DNA of 64,000 nt from positions 1-64,000 of the forward strand of contig NZ_JAOWPS010000004.1 of the NCBI RefSeq assembly GCF_025753795.1, read 5' to 3'. The DNA comes from Mesorhizobium sp. YC-39 (lineage in GTDB: Bacteria > Pseudomonadota > Alphaproteobacteria > Rhizobiales > Rhizobiaceae). The position numbers were made by a program, and so were the translations under genes. The notes under the pieces were generated by a model, which was given only the letters and a program-made list of their open reading frames with translations, had not been told where the DNA came from and made no database searches. Shown in pieces: positions 53,398 to 61,877 of this stretch. Position 1 is the stretch's first letter. Each line of letters starts with the position of its first letter.

Positions 53398-54411
53398 TCA
53401 CACCGAGGCGGCATAACGCCGGGCAAGCGCCGACATCCCAACCGCGAGCACGAGGATCCCGCCCTTGAAGATCGGCTGAAAATGGGTGGGCGCGCCGAAG
53501 ATGCTGAGCCCGTTGAAGCCGACCGCGAGGATGAGCACGCCGACCAGCGTCCCGGTTATGTGGAATTCACCTTCCTTGAGCGTGGCGGAACCCAGGAAGA
53601 CGGCGGCGAAGGCGTCCAGGAGATAGCCGTCGGCCGCTGCCAGCGTGCCGCTGCCGAGCAGGGAGGACAGCAGCGTTCCCGTCAATGCGGCGCAGAAGCC
53701 GGCAGTGGCAAAGGCAAAGATCTTGATGCGGTCCACCCGGATGCCCGAGAGCCTCGCCGCCTCCAGATTGCCGCCGACAGCCTGCATCTTCTGGCCGATG
53801 TCGGTCTTGTTCAGGATGACCCAGAGCGCAATCAGCACGATCACCATGATGATCACCGGATTGGGCAGGCCAAAGACGAGGCGGCCGAGCGAAATGTCGG
53901 TGAAGGCACGCGGGATTCCGGTGGCGATGGGGAAAGAACTGTAAGTGAAGCCTATCCCCGTCAGCATGGTGCCGATGCCCAGCGTGGAGATGACGGCATT
54001 GATCCTCACCTTGGTCACCAGCACGCCGTTCAAGGCGCCGATCGCGGCGCCGAGCAGCAGGGCGCAGACAATGCTGAGCCAGATCGGAAAACCCTGGTAA
54101 GCCATCAATCCGGTGACGATCAGGCCGACGAAGCTCGCCACATAGCCGATGCTGAGGTCGAACTCGCCGACAACGAGCGTATAGGTCAGCCCGGAGGCGA
54201 TGATCGCGGTCAGGGATGCCTGGCTGAGGATGTTGAGGAAATTGGCGCGGGACAGGAAGATTCCTGGCGCGTTCGCCGAGAAGAAGATCACCATCAGCAA
54301 GAGCCCGACGATCGTGCCGTAGCGGGAGAGCCAGATCAGCGCGGTCCGCTTCCACGAGGACTTGCGGAGCTGTGGCGCATCCTTCGCCGCGGTTCCGACC
54401 TGGGCCATCAT
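53398..54411 (-). CDS. Ribose-type ABC sugar permease (second operon)
   Basis: An RbsC-family permease of 337 residues with about ten hydrophobic segments. GLTYTLVVGEFDLSIGYVAS holds the conserved loop (here GEFDLS), INAVISTLGIGTMLTGIGF and GQKMQAVGGNLEAARLSGI are typical, and LGSATLKEGEFHITGTLVG is the late block. Overlaps the ATPase gene by ATGA. The only permease gene in this operon, so it would act as a homodimer. Confidence 0.91.
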   Translation of the reverse strand: MMAQVGTAAKDAPQLRKSSWKRTALIWLSRYGTIVGLLLMVIFFSANAPGIFLSRANFLNILSQASLTAIIASGLTYTLVVGEFDLSIGYVASFVGLIVTGLMAYQGFPIWLSIVCALLLGAAIGALNGVLVTKVRINAVISTLGIGTMLTGIGFTYSSFPIATGIPRAFTDISLGRLVFGLPNPVIIMVIVLIALWVILNKTDIGQKMQAVGGNLEAARLSGIRVDRIKIFAFATAGFCAALTGTLLSSLLGSGTLAAADGYLLDAFAAVFLGSATLKEGEFHITGTLVGVLILAVGFNGLSIFGAPTHFQPIFKGGILVLAVGMSALARRYAASV

Positions 54412-55955
54412 GCGATGTCTCCTTCTTCGTCATTGGGATCGTGGTAGCTGAGTTCGATGATCCGCGCTTCGGCGATATCGGCGCCGGTCAGTTCGCCGGT
54501 GACGCGGCCTTCGCGCATGACGAGGACACGATCCGCCAGCAGCGTGAGTTCCTCGACATCCGACGAGATCACCAGGATGCCGACGCCGGATCGGGCGAGC
54601 GCCCGGATCGCGTCATGGATCTCTTCACGCGCGCCGACATCGACACCTCGCGACGGCTCGTCGAGAATGAGGAGCCTGGTTCCGGCGTTGAGCCAGCGGG
54701 CGATCAGTGCCTTTTGCTGGTTGCCGCCTGAGAGACCGCCGATCCTGGCCTCGACGCTGGGCGTCTTGATGCCCAACTGGGCCACGAGGCCCTCCGCCTG
54801 CCGCCGGGCCTTGGTGTCGGAAACGAACGGGAGCCCCGGAATGGCGCGCAGCTTCTTCAAGGTGGATATGTTGATGTTGAAGCCCACCGACTGCTGCAGC
54901 ATCACGCCTTGCGAGCGGCGTTCCTCCGGCACCAGTGCTATCCCGGCCCGGACCGCCTCAGCCTCGTTGGCGATATCGAGCCGTTTGCCGTCGAGCTCGA
55001 AATGGCCGGCATCCGGCCGGGCAACCCCGGCCACGAGATGGGCAAGTTCGGTCCGTCCCGCGCCGACAAGGCCGCCGAGCGCCAGAACCTCGCCCTTGTA
55101 GAGATCGAAACTCACGCCCTTCACCGCGCTCTTCCAGGCGATGTCGCGGACGGAGAAGATCGGCTGCCGGCTGCGGTCGGTGGCGAAGCGGGCGCGCGCG
55201 TCCGGCGGGCGCATGTCATGGCCGATGATGGCTCTGACCAGGCCCTTCTTGTTGAGCGCTCCGCGCTCGGCGCCATCGACGATGCGGCCGTCGCGCAACA
55301 CCGTGATCCTATCGCAGAGCTGGAGCACCTCTTCGAGCCGATGCGAGACGTAGAGTATGGCGACGCCCTGGGCGGAGAGATCGCGGATGATGGCGAAGAG
55401 CTGCTCGCTCTCCGGACCCGAGAGCGAGGCCGTCGGCTCGTCCATCGCGATCATGCTGGCTTCGCCCACGAGCGCCTTGCTGATCATGACGAGCCAGCGC
55501 TGGGCCACCGAGAGTTCGGAGACCTTCGTCTCGAGAGGAAAGCGGATGCCGACACGCTCGGCAGCGGCGCGGGCGGCGACGCCGGAACGCTGCCAGTCGA
55601 TTATTCCGAAACGGGTGACCTTGGGTGCGCCGAGCAGCATGTTCTGCAGCGCGTTGAAATGCGGGATCAGATTCAATTCCTGGTGTATGAAGGCAAGCCC
55701 GGCCTGTTCCGAAGCTCTCGGCGATCCTTTTTGCAGGTCTTCGCCGGCGATGGTTACGCTGCCCTCGTCAGCCACCGTTACCCCGGCAAGACAGCGGATC
55801 AAGGTGGACTTGCCGGCGCCGTTGGCGCCGACCAGGCCATGCACCTTGCCGCGCTCGATGTCGAGATCGGCGTGGTCGAGAGCGAGTTCTCCGGCGAAGG
55901 ATTTGGTCAGGCCGCGAATGCGCATCCACGGCCCAGCCGAAGCGGCGGGCGGCAT
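54408..55955 (-). CDS. Ribose-type ABC ATPase (second operon)
   Basis: An RbsA-like protein of 515 residues. First domain: Walker A GANGAGKSTLIRC, changed signature LSVAQRWLVMISKAL, Walker B MIAMDEPTASLS. Second: GLVGAGRTEL in the Walker A position (degenerate), LSGGNQQKALIARWL, LLILDEPSRGVD. The intact/degenerate arrangement is normal for the family. Overlaps the permease gene; 37 bases after the binding protein gene. Confidence 0.93.
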   Translation of the reverse strand: MPPAASAGPWMRIRGLTKSFAGELALDHADLDIERGKVHGLVGANGAGKSTLIRCLAGVTVADEGSVTIAGEDLQKGSPRASEQAGLAFIHQELNLIPHFNALQNMLLGAPKVTRFGIIDWQRSGVAARAAAERVGIRFPLETKVSELSVAQRWLVMISKALVGEASMIAMDEPTASLSGPESEQLFAIIRDLSAQGVAILYVSHRLEEVLQLCDRITVLRDGRIVDGAERGALNKKGLVRAIIGHDMRPPDARARFATDRSRQPIFSVRDIAWKSAVKGVSFDLYKGEVLALGGLVGAGRTELAHLVAGVARPDAGHFELDGKRLDIANEAEAVRAGIALVPEERRSQGVMLQQSVGFNINISTLKKLRAIPGLPFVSDTKARRQAEGLVAQLGIKTPSVEARIGGLSGGNQQKALIARWLNAGTRLLILDEPSRGVDVGAREEIHDAIRALARSGVGILVISSDVEELTLLADRVLVMREGRVTGELTGADIAEARIIELSYHDPNDEEGDIA

Positions 55956-55992
55956 CTAGCGCCGCCGCTCCGCCAGGCGTTTCAGATCGGTC

Positions 55993-56922
55993 TCACATTC
56001 CATTGGGATGTTCGGCCATGAACTTGTCGACATTGTCCTTGGTGACCACGATCCCGGGGATCTGGATGTCCTTCGGCTGCCAGGAGGCGCCGGCCTTGAT
56101 CGAGTCGAGGATGGCCTGGAAGACCTCCTTGCCTTCCTGGTAGGCCGGCTGCCAGACGGTGGCCGTCAGATCGCCTTCCTTGACCAGTTGCAGTGCTTGC
56201 GGGCTGCCGTTGATCGAGACCGTGGTGACGTCGGTGCGGCCGGCCTGGCGCATTGCAGCGACGGCTCCCTGCATCGGCTCGTCCCAGCAGGCCCAGATCG
56301 CAAGCGGCTTGTCGCCGCCGGCGGGATGGGCGGTGAGCCAGGCCGCGGCGGTGGCGTTGCCGAACTGGACCTGTCCGGGCGCCGTCACTTCGCTGTAATC
56401 CACCTTGACGTCGGACTTGCCCTTGACGCCTTCGTCGAAGGCGATGCCGCGATCGATGCAGAGCTTCCCAGGGTGGAAAGTCATCGCCAGAACGTCGGCC
56501 TTTTCGCCAACCTTGTCGATCAGGAACTTCACCGAGTCGTCGCCGACCTGGCGACCGCTCGTCGTCACCACGATGCCGGGAACGATCTCGCCGCCCCAGG
56601 TGGCGACGGGAATGCCCGCGTCGCGCGCCGCGGCAAGACCGGAGCCAATGGAGCTGCTGGCAAAGGCAAGCACGAAGATCGCGTCGACGTGTTGCGCGGC
56701 GAAAGAATTCATTGCGGCGTTGGCCTGGTCGGCGCTCGCCTGGGTATCAGTTACCTTGACATCCCAGCCCGCAGCCTTGGCGGCTTCGGTCGCGCCGCCA
56801 ATGACGGCTATATTGAGGGCATCATTGGCCAGAAGTGCAACGACGCCAAGCGTCTTCGCCTGAACGACGGTGGCAACCATCATGGCGCCGGCCGTCAATG
56901 CGGCAAGCAGCAGTTTGTACAT
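55993..56922 (-). CDS. Sugar-binding protein (second ABC operon)
   Basis: A periplasmic-binding protein of 309 residues: signal peptide (LLLAALTAGAMMVATVVQA), then Peripla_BP_4 blocks (TLGVVALLANDALNIAVIGG, ASADQANAAMNSFAAQHVDA, AIWACWDEPMQGAVAAMRQA). ATG 56922 follows GGAGAGAGG. First gene of the operon; its promoter region holds a LacI-type palindrome about 205 bases upstream. Confidence 0.92.
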   Translation of the reverse strand: MYKLLLAALTAGAMMVATVVQAKTLGVVALLANDALNIAVIGGATEAAKAAGWDVKVTDTQASADQANAAMNSFAAQHVDAIFVLAFASSSIGSGLAAARDAGIPVATWGGEIVPGIVVTTSGRQVGDDSVKFLIDKVGEKADVLAMTFHPGKLCIDRGIAFDEGVKGKSDVKVDYSEVTAPGQVQFGNATAAAWLTAHPAGGDKPLAIWACWDEPMQGAVAAMRQAGRTDVTTVSINGSPQALQLVKEGDLTATVWQPAYQEGKEVFQAILDSIKAGASWQPKDIQIPGIVVTKDNVDKFMAEHPNGM

Positions 56923-57349
56923 TTTTAAAATCCTCTCTCCCTGTCGACCGTCCCCACGATGGGGCCGGCGCCTTCCTTTCACGAGATTTCAGCGGTCTTC
57001 GTTTGCTCCTCGCGTCCAAAGACCTGCTCCTCCGGCCAAGCCTCGAAGCGGTGTGCCTCTCCAAGTCCGTTTGGCCCCCGCAGATCAGGTTGTGCCGTTC
57101 ACTTAGTCGTTCGGACCAGTCATATTTGATACCGGTATCATAAATTACATTCTGAAGGGCGGCAATAGGCGGCTTGCCTTGTCCGAAGAATTCGTTTTTG
57201 GCCTAAAATCGAACAAGCGCCGCTATCTTGCGCGCATCTTGCCCTATTTCCTCTTGTTAGCGGTATCACGTCAAGGCTATGGATAGCCACGGCGCGAGTG
57301 ATTTTTGTCGCGAATGTCTTGAGGCCGCGGGCCATAGGGAGGACCAACC
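56923..57349. other. Divergent control region of the second ABC operon and an SDR gene
   Basis: About 430 bases between two divergent genes. The main visible element is the palindrome at 57127-57140. Clear -35/-10 boxes could not be fixed for either direction. Confidence 0.5.
57127..57140. promoter_or_regulatory. LacI-type operator 1
   Basis: TGATACCGGTATCA is a perfect 14-bp palindrome with the central CG typical of LacI/GalR operators. It lies between the divergent ABC operon and SDR gene and can control both. Similar sites occur at 59720 and 60923, near the LacI gene. Confidence 0.7.
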
Positions 57350-58132
57350 ATGCAAGTGAAATATGATTTTTCCGGCAAGAACGTCATCTTGATCGGTGGA
57401 ACGACCGGCATTGGCCGCGCCACGGCGCTGGCCTTCGCTCAGGCGGGGGCAAATCTTTTTGTCGCCGGCATCGGCGCTGATGCCGGCAACAGCCTCAAGG
57501 AGGAGGTGAAGCCGCTGGGCGTCGAGATCGAGTTCATGGAGACCGATGTGCGCGACAGCAAGGCGATGGCCGCGCTGCACCAGAAAGCTTTCGATCGCTT
57601 CGGCAGGATCGACGTCGCGTTCAACAATGCGGGCGTGCCCGGCAAGACGGCGCCCGTGCACGAACTCGACGATGCCGACTACGACCTGTTGATGGACGTC
57701 AATCTGCGCGGCATGTTCAACGGGCTGAGACATCAGATCCCGCATATGATTGCGAAGGGCGGCGGCGCGATCGTCAACACGTCTTCGCTCTTCGGTGTCA
57801 TGGGTTTCGCCACCACCGCCGTCTACTGCGCGAGCAAGTGGGGCGTGATCGGGCTGACCAATTCGGTGGCGCTGGAAGTGGCGCGCAAGAACATCCGCGT
57901 CAACGCCATCGCGCCCGGCTCGGTGATGACGCCGCTGCTGCGCGGCATGTTCGGCAGCGAGCAGGGGGCAAAGGACACGGTGTTGCCGATGATCCCCATG
58001 GGGCGCATCAGCGATCCGTCGGAGATCGCCCAGCTCGTCCTGTTCCTGTCATCGGATGCGGCCTCATTCATCACCGGCCAGGCGATTGTGATCGATGGCG
58101 GCGGCTTCGTCGCCGGCGCCGACCAACTCTGA
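57350..58132 (+). CDS. SDR-family dehydrogenase
   Basis: A protein of 260 residues. Cofactor motif VILIGGTTGIGRATALAFA, NNAGVPGKTAPVHELDD, catalytic Ser in VNTSSLFGVMG, Tyr/Lys in YCASKWGVIGL, and a standard end (ASFITGQAIVIDGGGFVAG). GGGAGGACCAACC precedes the ATG. Under the LacI-type operator at 57127 and probably coregulated with the divergent ABC importer. Confidence 0.92.
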   Translation: MQVKYDFSGKNVILIGGTTGIGRATALAFAQAGANLFVAGIGADAGNSLKEEVKPLGVEIEFMETDVRDSKAMAALHQKAFDRFGRIDVAFNNAGVPGKTAPVHELDDADYDLLMDVNLRGMFNGLRHQIPHMIAKGGGAIVNTSSLFGVMGFATTAVYCASKWGVIGLTNSVALEVARKNIRVNAIAPGSVMTPLLRGMFGSEQGAKDTVLPMIPMGRISDPSEIAQLVLFLSSDAASFITGQAIVIDGGGFVAGADQL

Positions 58133-58151
58133 ATATTCACGGCAAGTTTGG

Positions 58152-58173
58152 GCAGGGCGTCAGTGCGCCCTGC
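58152..58173. terminator. Hairpin between convergent genes
   Basis: GCAGGGCG (58152-58159) and CGCCCTGC (58166-58173) form a perfect 8-bp stem with a six-base loop, 20 bases after the SDR stop and between convergent genes. No T-run on either side. A nearby direct duplication of ACCCAGCTTTT overlaps the end of the next gene. Confidence 0.45.
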
Positions 58174-58202
58174 TGTGCAAAGCTCAGTCTACCCAGCTTT
58201 TC

Positions 58203-59081
58203 TCAGGCGACCCAGCTTTTTTCGCCCTTTGCAAGCGCGATCTCCACGACCTGCAAACCCTTGTCGGTGAGCCGCGACGGAAATGTGGTGCGCAGCCGAT
58301 CCTCGTGGACAGGGATCACCCGCCGCACCTCGCCACCCACCGATTTGAGCATCTCGACGCTGGAGAAGATCAAATTGTGCTGGCTGCCGACGGCAAGGCC
58401 GATCGGCACGATCTGTGGCGCATCCTGATCGAGGCCGGTCAGATTGTCATAGGTATAGATAAGGTCGCCCGCGAAGATCCACTTGTCCTCGCCATCCCTG
58501 GCGCCGTCGTTGCGGATGGTGACATACATGCTGCCATAGGTATGGGTATCCGCGGCCAGATGAACGTCGATGCCCGGCAGAACATCCGCCTGGTCGCCGT
58601 CGATGCAGATCATCCGGCCTTCCTTCGCCGCTTCGACGGCGCGCACGATGTCGGCCGGATCGCCGCCACCGGTCAGGAAACGATATTCCGGGCCCAAGGT
58701 CAGAGCCCAAACCCATTTGTCCAGCTCGCTCTTCTGGACATAGAATTTCGCGTTTGGAAACAGATGCATGGCACCCATGTGGTCGAAATGGGCATGGGTG
58801 ATGAAGATGCTGGTCACGTCTTCCGGCTTGACACCGCATTCGGCCAGAACCTCGCGCGGCCCGTGATAGTTCGAAACCCCGTAGGCGGTCGCCAATTGTT
58901 CGCCATAGGCAACGTGGTCGTAGCCGGTGTCGATCAGGATCGTCTCGCCCTTTCCCTTAAGCAGGGCGTAGGCGTAGGGCAGTTTGCGCGTGCCCTGATG
59001 CTGGGGCCCGTACATCATGACGCTGAAGGGAAACTTCTCCACCGCCGCATATTCGAGCACCCAAATCGAGTAGTCCGCCAT
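58203..59081 (-). CDS. Metallo-beta-lactamase-fold hydrolase (lactonase-like)
   Basis: A protein of 292 residues with the MBL metal motif HAHFDHMG, a second metal block (ADTHTYGSMY), Asp in FAGDLIYTYDN and a late His (VIPVHEDRL). The N-terminal layout (TILIDTGYDHVAYGEQLATA) resembles the N-acyl-homoserine-lactonase-like group, which opens lactone rings. The true substrate may be a sugar lactone rather than a signal molecule. It converges with the SDR gene. Confidence 0.9.
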   Translation of the reverse strand: MADYSIWVLEYAAVEKFPFSVMMYGPQHQGTRKLPYAYALLKGKGETILIDTGYDHVAYGEQLATAYGVSNYHGPREVLAECGVKPEDVTSIFITHAHFDHMGAMHLFPNAKFYVQKSELDKWVWALTLGPEYRFLTGGGDPADIVRAVEAAKEGRMICIDGDQADVLPGIDVHLAADTHTYGSMYVTIRNDGARDGEDKWIFAGDLIYTYDNLTGLDQDAPQIVPIGLAVGSQHNLIFSSVEMLKSVGGEVRRVIPVHEDRLRTTFPSRLTDKGLQVVEIALAKGEKSWVA

Positions 59082-59106
59082 TTCATCCTCCCTGATATCG
59101 TTGGCC

Positions 59107-59190
59107 TTGAAGCGCGTCGCGACGCTTCAAATTCTTGTTTTATGCATGTCGTTATCGCAAAACCGCTGCACACTTTTGCGCGACATGCAT
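59107..59190. repeat. Rhizobial-type intergenic palindromic element
   Basis: Two nested inverted repeats: TTGAAGCG/CGCTTCAA (59107-59114, 59123-59130) and ATGCATGTCG/CGACATGCAT (59142-59151, 59181-59190), the latter with an inner CGCAAAA/TTTTGCG stem. The ATGCATGTCGTTATC and CGACATGCATTAG parts match a palindrome that, from memory, recurs in gaps of Rhizobiales genomes. Its right end touches the stop of the next gene. Confidence 0.7.
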
Positions 59191-59666
59191 TAGGTGACTT
59201 CCTCCAGCAGACGCTGCGGCGCATGGGCCGCGCAGCAGGCCTGGCCGAAATCGACAAGTTCGAAGCCCGGCAACAGACGGGCCGTGGCTCTAAGGTGATC
59301 GCTTGACGCCCGCAGCGCCCGGACGAGTGCGTCATTTTGCTCAGAGGCATCGATCCGGCGAGACTCCAACGCCGCGACGCAGGCGTGGAGGAGCGTTTCG
59401 GCGGCGCCGCGCAAATGGTGATGGTGATGCGCAGCGACTTCGGGCACTGCGAGCGCGCGCACCTCCTCGGCTGCTCGCGTCGCTGCGTCCCGCGCCCCGG
59501 CGAGGGCGCCTTCGGCGAGCGCGGCGCGGCGGCGCGAGGTCATCAGCAGTAGCGCGAAGCCAGCGACTTGCGTCAGCGTCTCGCTGATCAGCTGCTGTAC
59601 CGGTCGGGCAGCCGCCACATAGTGAAGCACTGCCCGTTCCTCTCCGCTGTTGGCCGTTCCATCCAT
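59190..59666 (-). CDS. Hypothetical Ala-rich protein with a poly-His run
   Basis: A protein of 158 residues, helical and Ala/Arg-rich, with five consecutive His (EVAAHHHHHLRGAAETLL). No signal peptide or membrane segment and no recognised domain. The stop codon falls in the end of the palindromic element at 59190. Codon structure and size support a real gene, but I have no family for it. Confidence 0.6.
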   Translation of the reverse strand: MDGTANSGEERAVLHYVAAARPVQQLISETLTQVAGFALLLMTSRRRAALAEGALAGARDAATRAAEEVRALAVPEVAAHHHHHLRGAAETLLHACVAALESRRIDASEQNDALVRALRASSDHLRATARLLPGFELVDFGQACCAAHAPQRLLEEVT

Positions 59667-59719
59667 TGCGATCTCCGCAGACCCCTGAATGCGTAAACCC
59701 TTTCAGGCAATACTGGATT

Positions 59720-59735
59720 TTGGTATCGGTAACAA
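59720..59735. promoter_or_regulatory. LacI-type operator 2
   Basis: TTGGTATCGGTAACAA is a near-palindrome (12 of 16 positions match) with central CG, resembling TGATACCGGTATCA at 57127. About 88 bases upstream of the LacI gene's ATG, so probably its own operator (autoregulation). Confidence 0.6.
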
Positions 59736-59822
59736 TACTATTGCGGAATTCTGTGGTGAAGGCTTGTTTGCGCGCTCACGCAATGGTTTGATTTCTGCTG
59801 CCACATTGGACTGCGACCGGAA

Positions 59823-60863
59823 ATGCCGAAGAGAACGTCTGGAGACGGAAATCCGCATAGCGGGAGCGCGCGGATGCGGGACGTGGCGGTTCGCGCCGGC
59901 GTCTCCACCATGACCGTGTCGCGGGCGCTGAACGAACCCGGCAAAGTCTCCGAGGAGATGCGCGAAAGGGTGCTCCGGGCGGTGCGCGAGATCGGCTATT
60001 TGCCGAACCACCTGGCTGGCAGCCTCTCGTCGAACCGGTCCACGACGATTGGACTGATCGTGCCGAGCATCGACAACTCGATCTACACGCAAACGGTCAA
60101 GGGCCTGTCGGAGGTGCTCAAAAGCTCAGGCTTCCAACTGATGATCGCCGAGTCTGGCTATGACCCCAACGAGGAGGAAGAGCTGATAACGGTCTTCCTC
60201 AGTCACCGTGTGAGCGGCCTGGTTCTGCACAGCACCGAGCATACGCCGCAAGCCACGGAGAAGATCCGGAAATCAGGCATACCGGTGGTCGAAAATGGCA
60301 ATATACCGAAAGAACCGCTGGATATGGTGGTCAGTTTTTCCAATTACGATGCATCCTATGCAATGACGATGCATCTCGGCCGACTTGGGTACCGCAAGAT
60401 TGCCTTCGCCAGTCTCTACTCAGTCCACAACGACCGCTCGCAGGACCGGCTGCAAGGTTACCATGCAGCGCTCAATCAGCTTGGCCTCGATCCCGACCCT
60501 CGCATCGTGCTGGAGACGGAGCGCGGGCTCGCCGCCGGGGCAGAGGTGATGGCGCGCGTGGTACAGAGCGTGCCGGAAGTCGATGCGCTGTTTTGCGCGG
60601 GAGACGTGCTGGCCGTGGGCGCGCTCTTTGAGTGCCAGAAGCGCGGCTGGACGGTGCCCGGCCGGATCGCTCTGGCAAGCTTCGACGACGTGGACCTTCT
60701 GCGTCACGTCAGTCCATCAGTGACCACACTGAGACTGCCACGCTATGATATCGGCGAGCGAACGGCGCGCATATTGCTCAGCCGAATCATGGACGGGGCC
60801 GAGCACCTGCGCGGCAGCGTGGTTGATCTGAAATTCGAATTGATCCAACGCGAAAGCACTTGA
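59823..60863 (+). CDS. LacI-family transcriptional regulator
   Basis: A protein of 346 residues. The HTH is typical of LacI/GalR (MRDVAVRAGVSTMTVSRALN, with the hinge NHLAGSLSSNRSTTIGLIVP), followed by a periplasmic-binding-like sensor domain (FQLMIAESGYDPNEEEELI, LFCAGDVLAVGALFECQ). ATG 59823 is the first plausible start. Three operators of one type surround it (57127, 59720, 60923), so it likely represses the second ABC operon, two SDR units and itself, with a sugar-like inducer. Confidence 0.93.
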   Translation: MPKRTSGDGNPHSGSARMRDVAVRAGVSTMTVSRALNEPGKVSEEMRERVLRAVREIGYLPNHLAGSLSSNRSTTIGLIVPSIDNSIYTQTVKGLSEVLKSSGFQLMIAESGYDPNEEEELITVFLSHRVSGLVLHSTEHTPQATEKIRKSGIPVVENGNIPKEPLDMVVSFSNYDASYAMTMHLGRLGYRKIAFASLYSVHNDRSQDRLQGYHAALNQLGLDPDPRIVLETERGLAAGAEVMARVVQSVPEVDALFCAGDVLAVGALFECQKRGWTVPGRIALASFDDVDLLRHVSPSVTTLRLPRYDIGERTARILLSRIMDGAEHLRGSVVDLKFELIQREST

Positions 60864-60922
60864 CCGCCGGGACCCGGTACCATCGGTTGCATCGCTGACG
60901 GCGCTGCTCTATAGTCCATTTC

Positions 60923-60936
60923 TGTTACCGGTACCA
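60923..60936. promoter_or_regulatory. LacI-type operator 3
   Basis: TGTTACCGGTACCA matches its reverse complement at 12 of 14 positions and shares TACCGGTA with the operator at 57127. It lies 80 bases upstream of the ATG at 61016 and would control the SDR-led gene string that follows. Confidence 0.65.
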
Positions 60937-61015
60937 AAAAATGAGCCGTGGCGAGACGCTGGATCCGGACCGGGACGAGGACTTTGGCGATGCTCACGAA
61001 GCGGCGGGGCAGGAT

Positions 61016-61849
61016 ATGAGCGTGTCGAAGGAAACAGAACAGGCGATGCTTCCCGTCCCGGCAAAAGTCTTGAGAGAACGCCGTGCGCTGATCACCGGCT
61101 CCACCGCGGGGTTAGGACAGGTGATGGCCGCCAGGCTTGCCGAGGCCGGCTGCAGTGTGATGCTGCACGGGCTCGAAACACCCGAGGCGGTCGAGCCGCA
61201 GCGCGAAGCCCTGGCCCGCAGGACAGGCTCGCAAATTGCCTACCACAGGGCCGATCTGTCCACGCCAGCGGGAGTGGAGGGGCTTGTCGCGGCAGCCAGC
61301 GCCGAACTTGGCGGGGTGGATATCCTTATCAACAATGCGGTCGTGCGGCATTTCGCATCGATCATGGATTTCCCGCCCGATCAATGGGATATGGCATTGG
61401 CCGTGAACCTCTCGGCCATTTTCCATGCCGTCCGGCTGTTGCTGCCGCAGATGAGGGAGCAGAACTTCGGGCGCATCTTCAACATAACCTCCGTCTACGG
61501 CATGCGCGGCACACCAGGCCGTGTCGGCTATGTGACGACGAAATCCGCTATCCTCGGCCTTACCCGGGCGGTGGCGCTGGAGAACCTGGACGTCGACGTC
61601 ACCTGCCACAGCCTCTGTCCCGGCTCGGTGCTGACACCTGGTACGGAGAGCCGGGTGGAAGAGTTGATGGCAGATCGAGGCATTGACCGTAGCGCGGCAG
61701 AGCGCCTCTTTCTGGAAGGCAAGCAGCCTGGCGGCAGCTTCGTCTCAGCACAGAGCGTGTCCGATCTCCTGGTCTTTCTCTGCGGGCCGATTGCCCGCGA
61801 TATGACGGGAGCCATGCTCCCGGTCGAGGGTGGGTGGCTTGCGAGCTGA
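61016..61849 (+). CDS. SDR-family dehydrogenase
   Basis: A protein of 277 residues. Cofactor motif ITGSTAGLGQVMAARLAEAG, NNAV-type strand, catalytic Ser in NITSVYGMRG, Tyr/Lys in VGYVTTKSAILGL. I start at ATG 61016, preceded by AGGAT; an earlier ATG at 60941 sits only four bases after the proposed LacI operator and lacks a ribosome site. First of a string with an MBL-fold hydrolase, HIBADH-like and PrpD-like genes. Confidence 0.88.
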   Translation: MSVSKETEQAMLPVPAKVLRERRALITGSTAGLGQVMAARLAEAGCSVMLHGLETPEAVEPQREALARRTGSQIAYHRADLSTPAGVEGLVAAASAELGGVDILINNAVVRHFASIMDFPPDQWDMALAVNLSAIFHAVRLLLPQMREQNFGRIFNITSVYGMRGTPGRVGYVTTKSAILGLTRAVALENLDVDVTCHSLCPGSVLTPGTESRVEELMADRGIDRSAAERLFLEGKQPGGSFVSAQSVSDLLVFLCGPIARDMTGAMLPVEGGWLAS

Positions 61850-61877
61850 GCGGATCTGGCAGCGAAAGGAGGCACGC

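Noticed and set aside
60941..61015. Upstream ATG for the SDR gene
   Set aside because: It is four bases from the proposed operator and adds 25 residues not typical of SDR proteins; ATG 61016 has a better ribosome site.
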